Translations under genes and position numbers: made by a program
Shown here: positions 1-7,233 of the stretch, in pieces
Layout: the number at the start of each line of letters is the position of its first letter
Numbering within the stretch: position 1 is the stretch's first letter
Notes under the pieces: model-generated
Database searches by the model: none
Told to the model about the DNA's origin: nothing
The model's input: only the letters and a program-made list of their open reading frames with translations
Source: Chryseobacterium sp. CH25
GTDB taxonomy: Bacteria; Bacteroidota; Bacteroidia; Flavobacteriales; Weeksellaceae
Length of the DNA: 64,000 nt
Assembly: GCF_004119455.1 (NCBI RefSeq)
Contig: NZ_NRQT01000001.1
Location: forward strand, 248,001-312,000
Reading direction: 5' to 3'

Positions 1-1
1 T

Positions 2-217
2 GAGAGACTGTACAAAGAAGTCTGGATTGGACTTGGCGGAACGCACTCGGCAGTATATGCTACAGAAGTTTCAACTCAGGAATATCTCGCTTACACAACT
101 GAAGAAACTGAAAAAATTGAAGTCATGAATCTGGCTTCAGAACTTGACGGCAATGTTGAACATGCCATTAAGAGGATATCTCTTAGGAGAATCAAACCGA
201 ACAATAAAGAAGATTAG
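2..217 (+). CDS. traG: TraG conjugation ATPase, C-terminal end (partial)
   Basis: An open frame enters from the left edge and stops at the TAG at 215-217, giving about 71 residues. The text includes GLGGTHSAVYATEVSTQEYL and YTTEETEKIEVM, which resembles the C-terminus of the VirB4-like TraG ATPase of Bacteroidetes conjugative transposons. In that family TraG powers the mating-pair apparatus at the inner membrane. Its place just upstream of traI supports the call, although traH usually lies between them and is not seen here. The Walker motifs lie outside the window, so assignment rests on the tail and on synteny. Confidence 0.75.
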   Translation, partial: ERLYKEVWIGLGGTHSAVYATEVSTQEYLAYTTEETEKIEVMNLASELDGNVEHAIKRISLRRIKPNNKED

Positions 218-238
218 ATCAATTAAAATTTTACAACA

Positions 239-871
239 ATGAAAAATTCAACCATTATAACAGTTATGGTTATCGTACTGGCTCTAACATCTCTTGCAAA
301 AGCACAATTTGTGGTAACAGACCCCGCAAATCTGGCATCGGGTATTCTTAATTCTGCCAATGAGATTGTGCAAACCTCAAATACGGTTTCCAATGTGGTA
401 AAGAACTTCAATGAAGTGAAGAAGGTTTATGAACAGGGAAAAGAATATTATGACAAGCTCAAAGCAGTAAACAATCTCGTTAAAGATGCCCGAAAAGTTC
501 AGCAGACGGTGTTATTGGTAGGTGATGTTTCGGAAATGTATGTCAACAATTTCGGAAAAATGCTGAACGATCCGAATTTCAATACACAGGAACTGACTGC
601 TATTGCCAATGGCTATTCCACTTTACTTAATGAAAGCACAGAACTGCTTAAAGAATTAAAGCAGATTGTGACCTCAACCAACCTATCATTGAATGATAAA
701 GAAAGAATGGATGTTATTGATCGGGTATATAAAGAGGTGAAAGACTATCATAATCTGGTAAGGTATTATACTAACAAAAACATCTCGGTCAGTTACCTGC
801 GTGCTAAAAAACAGAATAATACCCAAAGGGTATTAAATCTTTATGGAACCGTGAATCAAAAATACTGGTAA
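239..871 (+). CDS. traI: conjugative transposon protein TraI (DUF4141 type)
   Basis: This 210-residue protein has an N-terminal signal-like segment (residues 1-21, ending around LAKAQF) and then a long, mainly helical body rich in N, V and K. The pattern fits the DUF4141/TraI component of Bacteroidetes conjugative elements, a periplasmic protein of the mating apparatus comparable to VirB5-like pilus subunits. The gene starts 21 bp after the traG stop and ends one base before traJ, so it is a clear operon member. The call rests on family resemblance and order; the precise role of TraI is not well defined. Confidence 0.85.
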   Translation: MKNSTIITVMVIVLALTSLAKAQFVVTDPANLASGILNSANEIVQTSNTVSNVVKNFNEVKKVYEQGKEYYDKLKAVNNLVKDARKVQQTVLLVGDVSEMYVNNFGKMLNDPNFNTQELTAIANGYSTLLNESTELLKELKQIVTSTNLSLNDKERMDVIDRVYKEVKDYHNLVRYYTNKNISVSYLRAKKQNNTQRVLNLYGTVNQKYW

Positions 872-872
872 G

Positions 873-1865
873 ATGGAACCTACTAATTTACATGAAGTAC
901 TTCGTTCAGTATATGACGAAATGATACCGATGTGTGCGGATATGGCGGCAGTTGCTAAAGGTGTGGCAGGACTGGGAGCGCTCTTTTATGTATCCCTAAA
1001 AGTTTGGCAGGCTCTAAGCCGTGCTGAGCCGATTGATATGTTTCCTATGCTCAGACCGTTTGCCATCGGTATATGTATTATGTTTTTTTCGACGCTTGTT
1101 CTTGGCAGTATCAATGGGGTTTTAAGCCCTGTTGTTCAGGGAAGTCATTCGATGTTGGAAAACGAGGTGCTGGATCTCAATGAGCTACAGCAGAAAAAAG
1201 ACCTGCTGGAAAGAGAGGCTATGCTTCGCAACCCTGAAATGGCTTACCTTATTTCAGATGAAGAGTTTGATAAAAAGCTGGAAGAATTAGGTTGGTCCCC
1301 ATCAGATCTGGTTACTATGTCAGGAATGTATATAGAGCGAGAAATGTATGCCATTAAAAAAGATATCAGGGACGGATTCAGGGAATTTTTAGAAATACTC
1401 TTTCAGGCTGCAGCTTTGGTCATCGATACAATCCGAACCTTCTTTCTCATTGTATTGTCTATTCTCGGACCTATTGCATTTGCCATATCTGTATGGGATG
1501 GCTTTCAGTCTGCCCTAACGCAATGGCTGACCCGATATATAAGTGTGTATTTATGGCTCCCTGTTACAGATATGTTCAGTGCTATCCTTGCAAAGATACA
1601 GTCATTAATTATTGAAAAAGATATTGAAATGCTCGCTGATCCCAACTTTATCCCAGATACTTCCAATACCGTTTATATCATCTATATGATCATCGGAATT
1701 ATCGGATACTTTACTGTTCCAACCGTTACCGGATGGATCATACAGGCTGGCGGTGCAGGAAACTTTATGCGTAATGTTACACAGATGGCTCAAAAATCAG
1801 GAAATGTTGCTGGGGCTGCTGCTGGTGCAGCAGCAGGTAATATATCAGGACAGCTGCTTAAATAA
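873..1865 (+). CDS. traJ: conjugative transposon membrane protein TraJ
   Basis: This 330-residue polytopic protein has a hydrophobic segment around residues 60-85 and several more between about 175 and 300. It ends in a small-residue tail rich in Ala and Gly. Size, topology and position match TraJ of Bacteroidetes conjugative transposons, a VirB6-like inner-membrane channel component. The start ATG lies two bases after the traI stop codon, so translation is probably coupled. No truncation or frameshift is visible. Confidence 0.85.
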   Translation: MEPTNLHEVLRSVYDEMIPMCADMAAVAKGVAGLGALFYVSLKVWQALSRAEPIDMFPMLRPFAIGICIMFFSTLVLGSINGVLSPVVQGSHSMLENEVLDLNELQQKKDLLEREAMLRNPEMAYLISDEEFDKKLEELGWSPSDLVTMSGMYIEREMYAIKKDIRDGFREFLEILFQAAALVIDTIRTFFLIVLSILGPIAFAISVWDGFQSALTQWLTRYISVYLWLPVTDMFSAILAKIQSLIIEKDIEMLADPNFIPDTSNTVYIIYMIIGIIGYFTVPTVTGWIIQAGGAGNFMRNVTQMAQKSGNVAGAAAGAAAGNISGQLLK

Positions 1866-1881
1866 TCAAAAAAAACAAAAA

Positions 1882-2505
1882 ATGGAATTTAAAATCTTAA
1901 GAAATATAGAAAACAGCTTTAAGCAGATCAGGCTCTTTACATTTATTTTTTCCCTTTTGTGCTTTGGAGTTGTCGGAATTGTCGTTTACAGATCCTACAG
2001 TTTTGCTGAGGAGCAAAGACAGAAGATTTATGTATTGGACAATGGCAAATCTCTAATGGTTGCATTATCGCAGGATATGTCGATCAACAGACCCGTGGAA
2101 GCGAGGGAACATGTCAGAAGATTTCATGAATTATTCTTTACGATTGCTCCTGATAAGAATGCGATTGAAAGTAATGTTAAGAGAGCTTTCAATCTAGCCG
2201 ACCAATCAGCCTTCAACTACTATAAAGATCTATCGGAAAAAGGGTATTACAACAGGATGATCAGCGGAAATATTCAGCAGAGAATTGAGATCGACAGTGT
2301 TGTGGGAGATTTCAACAACTACCCTTACGAAATAAAAACATTTGCCAAACAATATATCATCCGATCTAGTAACCTCACTAAAAGAAACCTAGTCACATAC
2401 TGCTCCCTCGTCAACTCAGTGCGTTCGGACAGCAATCCCCAGGGATTTACGATGGAAAAATTCAACGTCGTTGAAAACGCAGATATAGAAACCGTTACAC
2501 GCTAA
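1882..2505 (+). CDS. traK: conjugative transposon protein TraK
   Basis: I chose the ATG at 1882 (MEFKILRNIENSF). An upstream start at 1753 in the same frame would read through the end of traJ, and the 207-residue product matches the usual TraK length. There is one membrane segment at about residues 18-40 and a long soluble periplasmic portion, the VirB8-like layout expected of TraK. A purine-rich stretch precedes the ATG, and the gene follows traJ by 16 bp. Function is assigned from family and order. Confidence 0.87.
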   Translation: MEFKILRNIENSFKQIRLFTFIFSLLCFGVVGIVVYRSYSFAEEQRQKIYVLDNGKSLMVALSQDMSINRPVEAREHVRRFHELFFTIAPDKNAIESNVKRAFNLADQSAFNYYKDLSEKGYYNRMISGNIQQRIEIDSVVGDFNNYPYEIKTFAKQYIIRSSNLTKRNLVTYCSLVNSVRSDSNPQGFTMEKFNVVENADIETVTR

Positions 2506-2513
2506 AGATTGCC

Positions 2514-2744
2514 ATGGAAAAATTCAGAAGAAAAATTGACAGTTACGTTCATCGATTGGAAAACCGTTGGAATACTTTGCCTCCTAAGCGTCAAAGAATG
2601 TTTACAAAATTGTTCTTAGTAGTTTACACCCTTATAACAGTGTTTTCATTGTTTTATATATGGTCAGGAAAAAGCAATTCTTTATCAATACATCACATCA
2701 ATGGCATTCCAAAAAGTATTACCATTAAAAAAGCTGCACCATGA
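2514..2744 (+). CDS. traL: small conjugative transposon membrane protein TraL
   Basis: This 76-residue protein has a basic N-terminal half followed by a single membrane segment at about residues 29-49 (LFLVVYTLITVFSLFYIW) and a short tail. It lies between traK and traM, overlapping traM by four bases, which is the position and topology of TraL in Bacteroidetes conjugative elements. Sequence conservation in TraL is low, so the call leans on synteny. Confidence 0.75.
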   Translation: MEKFRRKIDSYVHRLENRWNTLPPKRQRMFTKLFLVVYTLITVFSLFYIWSGKSNSLSIHHINGIPKSITIKKAAP

Positions 2745-4036
2745 ATTCAGAAAATAGAAACAATATCAGAATTATAGAAGGAAGATCTCCCGTTGATACG
2801 AAAGAGCAACAGTTAAGGCCTATTGAAAGATTGGAAAAGTTCAAAAAACCTTTGATCTATTTTCTTATGGCCATTGTCTGCGTAGCATGTATATATCTAA
2901 TTTTCAAACCTAAAGATAAAAATCTGATGGCAGAGAATGTGGGATTTAACACTGCAATACCACAGGCAGCAGATGACAAACTACAATCAGATAAGCAAAA
3001 AGCTTATGAGCAGCAGCTACTGGAGCAAAAGCACGAAGAAAAAAGAAATGCTTTAAATTCTTTATCCGATTACTGGGCAGACTCCCATCTTACCCACTCT
3101 ATCAATGATCAATCATCTGTACCGATGGTAAATCAAGCCGATCAAAATGCATTGGTTAGTTACAGGAATGCGCAAAAGACCTTAGGGAACTTCTACAGCA
3201 GAGATAATACAGAAGTCGATCATTTGAGAAGAGAAATTTCAAGATTAAAAAGGGAAGCCGTTCAAAATACAGCAGAGCCTACGAATACTTCATTAGAAGA
3301 TCAGCTGCAATTGATGGAAAAATCTTACCAGATGGCTGCCAAGTATCTGCCTTACCCTAAAGTTCAGGAGCAGACTCGCACTCAAGGAACTACAGACAAT
3401 AAGAAGTCTGATGAAAAGAGTAACCTGGTAGCAGTACAATCCATACAGCATAGTGTTGTTTCCAGTTTGTACCGAGAACTTTCTGACAGTGTTTTTATGG
3501 CAACATTGAACCACAACCGATTTAATAGTTTGCAGACAAATCTGAACAATAAGGTTCCGGAAAATAAAAATAGTATCAGAGCCATAATTCATGAAACAAA
3601 AACGTTGATTGCAGAAACCGCAGTTTCGCTTAGACTCACTGAATCAATGCAACTTGGGAAATCAGTACTGCCTTCCGGTACTATTGTATGGGCCCTTGGC
3701 AAGTTTGAAGGAGGAAGATTGTTTCTAAAGATATCCAGCATTGAAAATAAAGGTAGCATCAATCCTGTTGATATCGATATTTATGATAATGACGGGCAGC
3801 TTGGGTTGTACATTCCCTATTCTCCTGAGCAAAATGCAGTAAAAGATATAGCAGCGAATATGAGTCAGAATTCGGGAACCAATATTATGATGACTCAGTC
3901 TGCCGGACAGCAGGTAGCCACAGATCTTAGCAGAGGTCTGATTCAGGGTATATCGGGATATTTCCAGAAAAAGATCAGAACACCGAAAGTTACTGTAAAA
4001 GCAGGTCATCAGGTGTTCCTGGTCTCCAAGAAATAA
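2741..4036 (+). CDS. traM: conjugative transposon protein TraM
   Basis: This 431-residue protein has one membrane segment at about residues 36-55, a charged Gln/Lys-rich linker to about residue 230, and a C-terminal domain with SGTIVWALGKFEGGRLFLKI. This layout resembles TraM of Bacteroidetes elements, the VirB10-like protein linking inner and outer membrane parts of the mating channel. The ATG overlaps the traL stop, implying coupled translation. The C-terminal domain appears complete (ending KAGHQVFLVSKK). Confidence 0.87.
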   Translation: MNSENRNNIRIIEGRSPVDTKEQQLRPIERLEKFKKPLIYFLMAIVCVACIYLIFKPKDKNLMAENVGFNTAIPQAADDKLQSDKQKAYEQQLLEQKHEEKRNALNSLSDYWADSHLTHSINDQSSVPMVNQADQNALVSYRNAQKTLGNFYSRDNTEVDHLRREISRLKREAVQNTAEPTNTSLEDQLQLMEKSYQMAAKYLPYPKVQEQTRTQGTTDNKKSDEKSNLVAVQSIQHSVVSSLYRELSDSVFMATLNHNRFNSLQTNLNNKVPENKNSIRAIIHETKTLIAETAVSLRLTESMQLGKSVLPSGTIVWALGKFEGGRLFLKISSIENKGSINPVDIDIYDNDGQLGLYIPYSPEQNAVKDIAANMSQNSGTNIMMTQSAGQQVATDLSRGLIQGISGYFQKKIRTPKVTVKAGHQVFLVSKK

Positions 4037-4065
4037 ATTTATTAATAAAATACAAGTACAAAGCA

Positions 4066-4965
4066 ATGAAATTACAATCCAACATATTTTTTACATTGGT
4101 TTTTATCCTGCTAATTTTCAGCAGGGTAAAATCCCAGGAAAGCCAGGGATTCACTTCATTAAATGAAGCAAGGCTGGAACCGTTTAAAATGGAAGTCACC
4201 TACAACAAAACGAGCCACATTCTATTCCCCTCACCTATTCGTTATGTGGACTTAGGCAGTGAGAAACTTATCGCCAACAAAGCTGGAGATATCGCAAATG
4301 TCCTTAGAGTAAAATCGTCAGTAAGAGATTTTGAAGAGGAAACCAATTTTTCTGTAGTTACAGAAGATGGTAAGTTTTACAGTTTTGATGTCTTTTACAG
4401 CAGATATCCTGATACGGTTAGCTATGATCTCTTGCAACTTAAAAGATCAAAAGAAAAGCAATACAGTACCGATGTCCAATTTGAAGAACTTAGTGGTGAT
4501 TCGTCATCGCTCACTGAATTGATGGTAAAAACGCTGTATGAAATTCCTAAAAGAACGATAAGGCATATTGGTTCGAAAAGTTTTGGAATTCAATTTTTTC
4601 TCAAGTCTCTTTATGTTCATGAAGGAAAGTTTTATTTTATAATACAGATAAAAAATAAAAGCAATCTTTCTTACCATATCGATTTTGTCAACTTTAAGAT
4701 CGTAGATAAAAAGAATCTTAAACGTACGGTTATCCAGGACAAAATACTGTCACCTCTTAGAACCTATCCCATGCTTTCACCAATAAATTATCAATCTACC
4801 AGTGAATTTCTCTTCCTCCTGGATCAGTTTACCCTTTTAGAAGATCAGGTTTTGGAAATTGAATTAATCGAAAAAAATGGTGGGCGTCATCAGAATATTC
4901 AGATTGAGAATTCTGATCTGGTACATGCAAAAATAGTTGATGATCTACATTTAAAATTTAAATAA
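4066..4965 (+). CDS. traN: conjugative transposon protein TraN (DUF4138 type)
   Basis: This 299-residue protein begins with a signal peptide ending near SRVKSQE. The mature part carries KTSHILFPSPIRYVDLGS, the opening typical of DUF4138/TraN proteins, followed by a beta-rich domain. TraN is the VirB9-like partner of TraM in the outer-membrane core complex. The gene follows traM by 29 bp and precedes traO by one base. Length and features are normal for the family. Confidence 0.88.
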   Translation: MKLQSNIFFTLVFILLIFSRVKSQESQGFTSLNEARLEPFKMEVTYNKTSHILFPSPIRYVDLGSEKLIANKAGDIANVLRVKSSVRDFEEETNFSVVTEDGKFYSFDVFYSRYPDTVSYDLLQLKRSKEKQYSTDVQFEELSGDSSSLTELMVKTLYEIPKRTIRHIGSKSFGIQFFLKSLYVHEGKFYFIIQIKNKSNLSYHIDFVNFKIVDKKNLKRTVIQDKILSPLRTYPMLSPINYQSTSEFLFLLDQFTLLEDQVLEIELIEKNGGRHQNIQIENSDLVHAKIVDDLHLKFK

Positions 4966-4966
4966 T

Positions 4967-5521
4967 ATGAAAAGTATATTAATAATTATAATGATTTTTT
5001 ATCTCAGTTATAGTGTTTATGGGCAAAGAATGATCCCTAAGCAAAAAAGTATTGAAATTAATTCAGGGCTTTTTATTAAAAAGGATTCAGAAAGCTATTT
5101 TATAAACACTGGCCTAGCCATTTTCTCCAAGAGGGAAAATTATATGCTTTACAGTTTGGAATACAGTAAAAATTCAGTACCCTATAAGTCTGTAAAAATT
5201 CCTGTTGAAAATTATACTGCTGAAGTTGGTTACAGTTTCAATATACTCGCAAACCGCACGAAAAGTTTTATGGTCAATACAAGCCTATCAGCAATGGGTG
5301 GCTATGAGCATATTAATAAGGGAGAATTGCTACTTTATGATGGAGCAAAATTACTGAATAAATCTTCGTTTATCTATGGTATGAGTGCCAAACTCAGTCT
5401 TGAGACCTATCTTTCAGACCGTATTGCCATCATTGCTTCAACCAGAGCAAGGATCTTATTCAAAACTTCACAAGATCAACTGATGAGTTCTATAGGAATT
5501 GGACTACGTATTAATCTTTAA
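4967..5521 (+). CDS. traO: conjugal transfer protein TraO, outer-membrane type
   Basis: This 184-residue protein has a clear signal peptide (residues 1-19, ending SVYGQ) and alternating hydrophobic beta strands, ending in an aromatic/hydrophobic strand (SIGIGLRINL) as in small outer-membrane beta-barrels. Position after traN matches TraO of Bacteroidetes conjugative transposons. It begins directly after the traN stop, so it is cotranscribed. The biochemical role of TraO is not established. Confidence 0.8.
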   Translation: MKSILIIIMIFYLSYSVYGQRMIPKQKSIEINSGLFIKKDSESYFINTGLAIFSKRENYMLYSLEYSKNSVPYKSVKIPVENYTAEVGYSFNILANRTKSFMVNTSLSAMGGYEHINKGELLLYDGAKLLNKSSFIYGMSAKLSLETYLSDRIAIIASTRARILFKTSQDQLMSSIGIGLRINL

Positions 5522-5530
5522 ACAAAAATT

Positions 5531-5989
5531 ATGAAAAAACTAATCAATATCACCAAACGAGGTTTAAGCATTTTTTATGCATTTGCATCCCTATTTTTAA
5601 TCGAATTATGTTTATCGTCATGTTCAGAAGACGAACTTGCAATTACAAAGAACTTCCCTTTTGAAATTATAGTAATGCCAGTTCAAAAAGATATTGCAAA
5701 CGGAGAAACAGTAGAAATCAGGTGTCGCATCACCTCTAGCGGAAGTTATACAGGAACCAGGTATTCAATCCGGTATTTTCAGTCTGATGGAAAAGGCAGT
5801 TTACGGATCTTTAATGATCCGGCCATGAAGCCAAATGATCTGTATCCATTACAGGAAAAAGAATTCAGACTATATTACACTTCAGAATCAACAGTATCTC
5901 AAAGTTTCGATATTTGGGTTGCTGATAATATGGGAAACCAGCAAAAACTCAGTTTTGAATTTAATCATCAAAATGTAGGAGTATTGTAA
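5531..5989 (+). CDS. traQ: conjugative transposon protein TraQ (DUF3872 type)
   Basis: This 152-residue predicted lipoprotein has a hydrophobic leader and an LSSC lipobox near residue 31. A single domain follows, containing MPVQKDIANGETVEIRCRI and a YSIRYFQSDGKG strand, which fits the DUF3872/TraQ family. It is the last tra gene here, nine bases after traO, and is followed by a hairpin with a T tract. The traP primase gene that normally separates traO and traQ is absent. Confidence 0.82.
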   Translation: MKKLINITKRGLSIFYAFASLFLIELCLSSCSEDELAITKNFPFEIIVMPVQKDIANGETVEIRCRITSSGSYTGTRYSIRYFQSDGKGSLRIFNDPAMKPNDLYPLQEKEFRLYYTSESTVSQSFDIWVADNMGNQQKLSFEFNHQNVGVL

Positions 5990-6016
5990 ATAATTCCACA
6001 ATAAAACGATATATCA

Positions 6017-6046
6017 GGCTATTTCTTACGAAATAGTCTTTTGTTG
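6017..6046 (+). terminator. rho-independent-like terminator after traQ
   Basis: A 9-bp stem, GGCTATTTC (6017-6025) with GAAATAGTC (6030-6038), has a 4-base loop and one G-U pair, and is followed by TTTTGTTG. It lies 28 bp after the traQ stop and probably ends the tra transcript. Confidence 0.65.
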
Positions 6047-6058
6047 TATCTCAATTAT

Positions 6059-6077
6059 GGGCGGTATGATACCGCCC
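6059..6077. repeat. GC-rich perfect palindrome
   Basis: GGGCGGTAT and ATACCGCCC flank a single central G. It is the most GC-rich palindrome in an otherwise AT-rich stretch and has no T tract, so it is not an obvious terminator. It could be a protein-binding site or an RNA hairpin. Confidence 0.6.
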
Positions 6078-6134
6078 CGCTTATCGACCGCAACACTTTT
6101 CATGAAATGCAAAGCAGGCTTGTAATTTCAAACA

Positions 6135-6152
6135 AAATTGCTACAGCAATTT
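6135..6152. repeat. short inverted repeat
   Basis: AAATTGCT and AGCAATTT flank two central bases with perfect 8-bp arms. It is one of four hairpins between traQ and the JAB gene. Function unknown. Confidence 0.5.
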
Positions 6153-6163
6153 AGACTGTCAAA

Positions 6164-6203
6164 AACTAATAAAACGGCAACTATAATTACCGTTTTATTA
6201 GTT
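6164..6203. terminator. bidirectional terminator between traQ and the JAB gene
   Basis: A perfect 14-bp stem, AACTAATAAAACGG (6164-6177) with CCGTTTTATTAGTT (6190-6203), encloses a 12-base loop. It lies between convergent genes, ending 8 bp before the JAB gene's stop codon, and could stop transcription from both sides. Confidence 0.65.
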
Positions 6204-6211
6204 ACTTATTA

Positions 6212-6655
6212 TCACATTTTACCTTCTTCTCCTAAGGACAGATAACTTTCAGATGTTAAAATAAAGTGATCCAACAATTGGATATTCAAAAACTTTGCTG
6301 CTTCTTTAATATTCTGTGTAATTCTCAAATCTTCCGCAGAAGGCTTTAAATTCCCTGACGGATGATTATGCGCAAGAATTATGGCTGATGCATTACATAA
6401 AAGTGCTGTTTGCATGATAATTCTTACATCAACGATCGTGGAGGAAATACCTGATTCTGAAATCTTTTTTATCCCCAAAACTTTATGAGCCTGATTCAGA
6501 TATAATGTAAAAAATGATTCGCGGTAGTCTATTATCTCACTATCAAAATGCTCGCGAAAAACCTGCACTGCATCCATCGAGTTTTCAATAACTCGCTCAC
6601 AATTCCCTTTTCGTGAATAACTCAGTTTTATTTCATTAACAATATTATAATTCAT
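6212..6655 (-). CDS. short RadC-like JAB-domain protein of a mobile element
   Basis: This 147-residue protein consists almost entirely of a JAB/MPN metalloprotease-like domain. The JAMM-type signature HNHPSGNLKPSAED (about residues 95-108) is complete, so the metal site should be intact. It lacks the N-terminal helix-hairpin-helix part of full RadC, a copy of which lies at 49079-49756. Such stand-alone forms are common on Bacteroidetes conjugative elements and plasmids, which fits its place beside the tra operon. Its role is unknown; older DNA-repair labels for RadC are not well supported. Confidence 0.85.
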   Translation of the reverse strand: MNYNIVNEIKLSYSRKGNCERVIENSMDAVQVFREHFDSEIIDYRESFFTLYLNQAHKVLGIKKISESGISSTIVDVRIIMQTALLCNASAIILAHNHPSGNLKPSAEDLRITQNIKEAAKFLNIQLLDHFILTSESYLSLGEEGKM

Positions 6656-7040
6656 TTTCTATGCTCTGTATACGGCAGAGACTTATATTTCCCGTACTAT
6701 ATTGTGATTAAACATTTAAATAGCTTCTCTTCTCCTCCCAATCTCCAAAGCCTCTCAAAGCTTCGCTAAATATTTTTCAAAAGAAAAACAGGAAAAAAGA
6801 AAGCAGATATGAAGGGTTGACAACGACAGAATACCAAAAGGAAACGGAATAATTGGAAGGTACCTTTAGGGAGGAATCCGTTTATGCCGTAGTCTTTTGG
6901 TGGCTTAAGAAATGGCTGACAACAATACCTTAGCTGCCTTTTTACCGGTTTTCTATTGAGAATATTTTCATATGGTATATGAAAGACGCACCAAATATAT
7001 TTGGTGCGTCTTTCTTAAAAATGAAAAAAATCTATATTAT
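6656..7040. other. non-coding stretch beyond the JAB gene
   Basis: No convincing gene is visible in this block. Segment 6780-6960 is purine-rich and contains repeated AACGGAAT/ATCCGTTT-like pieces, and looks more structured than a plain spacer. It could be the regulatory end of the conjugative element or a small RNA. It ends in the strong palindrome at 6982-7013. Confidence 0.4.
6982..7013. terminator. perfect 32-bp palindrome, likely bidirectional terminator
   Basis: AAAGACGCACCAAATA followed by its exact reverse complement forms a 16-bp hairpin without mismatches. The A tract on one side and T tract on the other are those of a bidirectional intrinsic terminator. No obvious gene abuts it, so it may end an RNA transcribed from 6.7-6.98 kb or mark the edge of the conjugative element. 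Confidence 0.7.
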
Positions 7041-7178
7041 TTATAAATTCTGAAATCGAGATGTTATATGTTCTCCATCCAAATATTCATAAATGCTTTC
7101 TATTCGTAATAAATCTTCTTTAAAAAAATTCGAGAAATCATCTGTTGGGGCTACCAGATATAGATTAAAAAATTGATA
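7041..7178 (-). pseudogene. possible gene remnant, C-terminal fragment
   Basis: On the minus strand an open frame of about 45 codons ends at the TAA at 7043-7041 and reads like real protein (LVAPTDDF, FFKEDLLRIESIYEYLDGEH). It has no start codon and begins inside the terminator of the giant-protein operon. This is best explained as the tail of a gene truncated by insertion or deletion. I do not recognise the family, and chance coding in AT-rich DNA cannot be excluded. Confidence 0.35.
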
Positions 7179-7209
7179 TCAATAACTTATACATTATTGA
7201 TATCAATTT
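7165..7209 (-). terminator. terminator of the giant-protein operon, built from twin palindromes
   Basis: A perfect 16-bp inverted repeat (arms 7170-7185 and 7194-7209, spacer of 8 bases) lies 25 bp after the stop of the 1487-residue gene. On the minus strand it is followed by more T, giving a run of six T with the last stem bases. Each arm itself contains the palindrome ATTGATATCAAT, which is unusual for a terminator and could also be a protein-binding site. Confidence 0.65.
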
Positions 7210-7233
7210 AAAACTTTATATAACTTACTTAGG

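Noticed and set aside
1753..1881. Long form of TraK starting at 1753
   Set aside because: It overlaps the end of traJ in another frame and adds 43 residues without likeness to TraK; the ATG at 1882 gives the normal length.
6059..6077. Origin of transfer for the conjugative element
   Set aside because: No relaxase or mobilisation gene is adjacent; in related elements the oriT lies beside mob genes, not after traQ.
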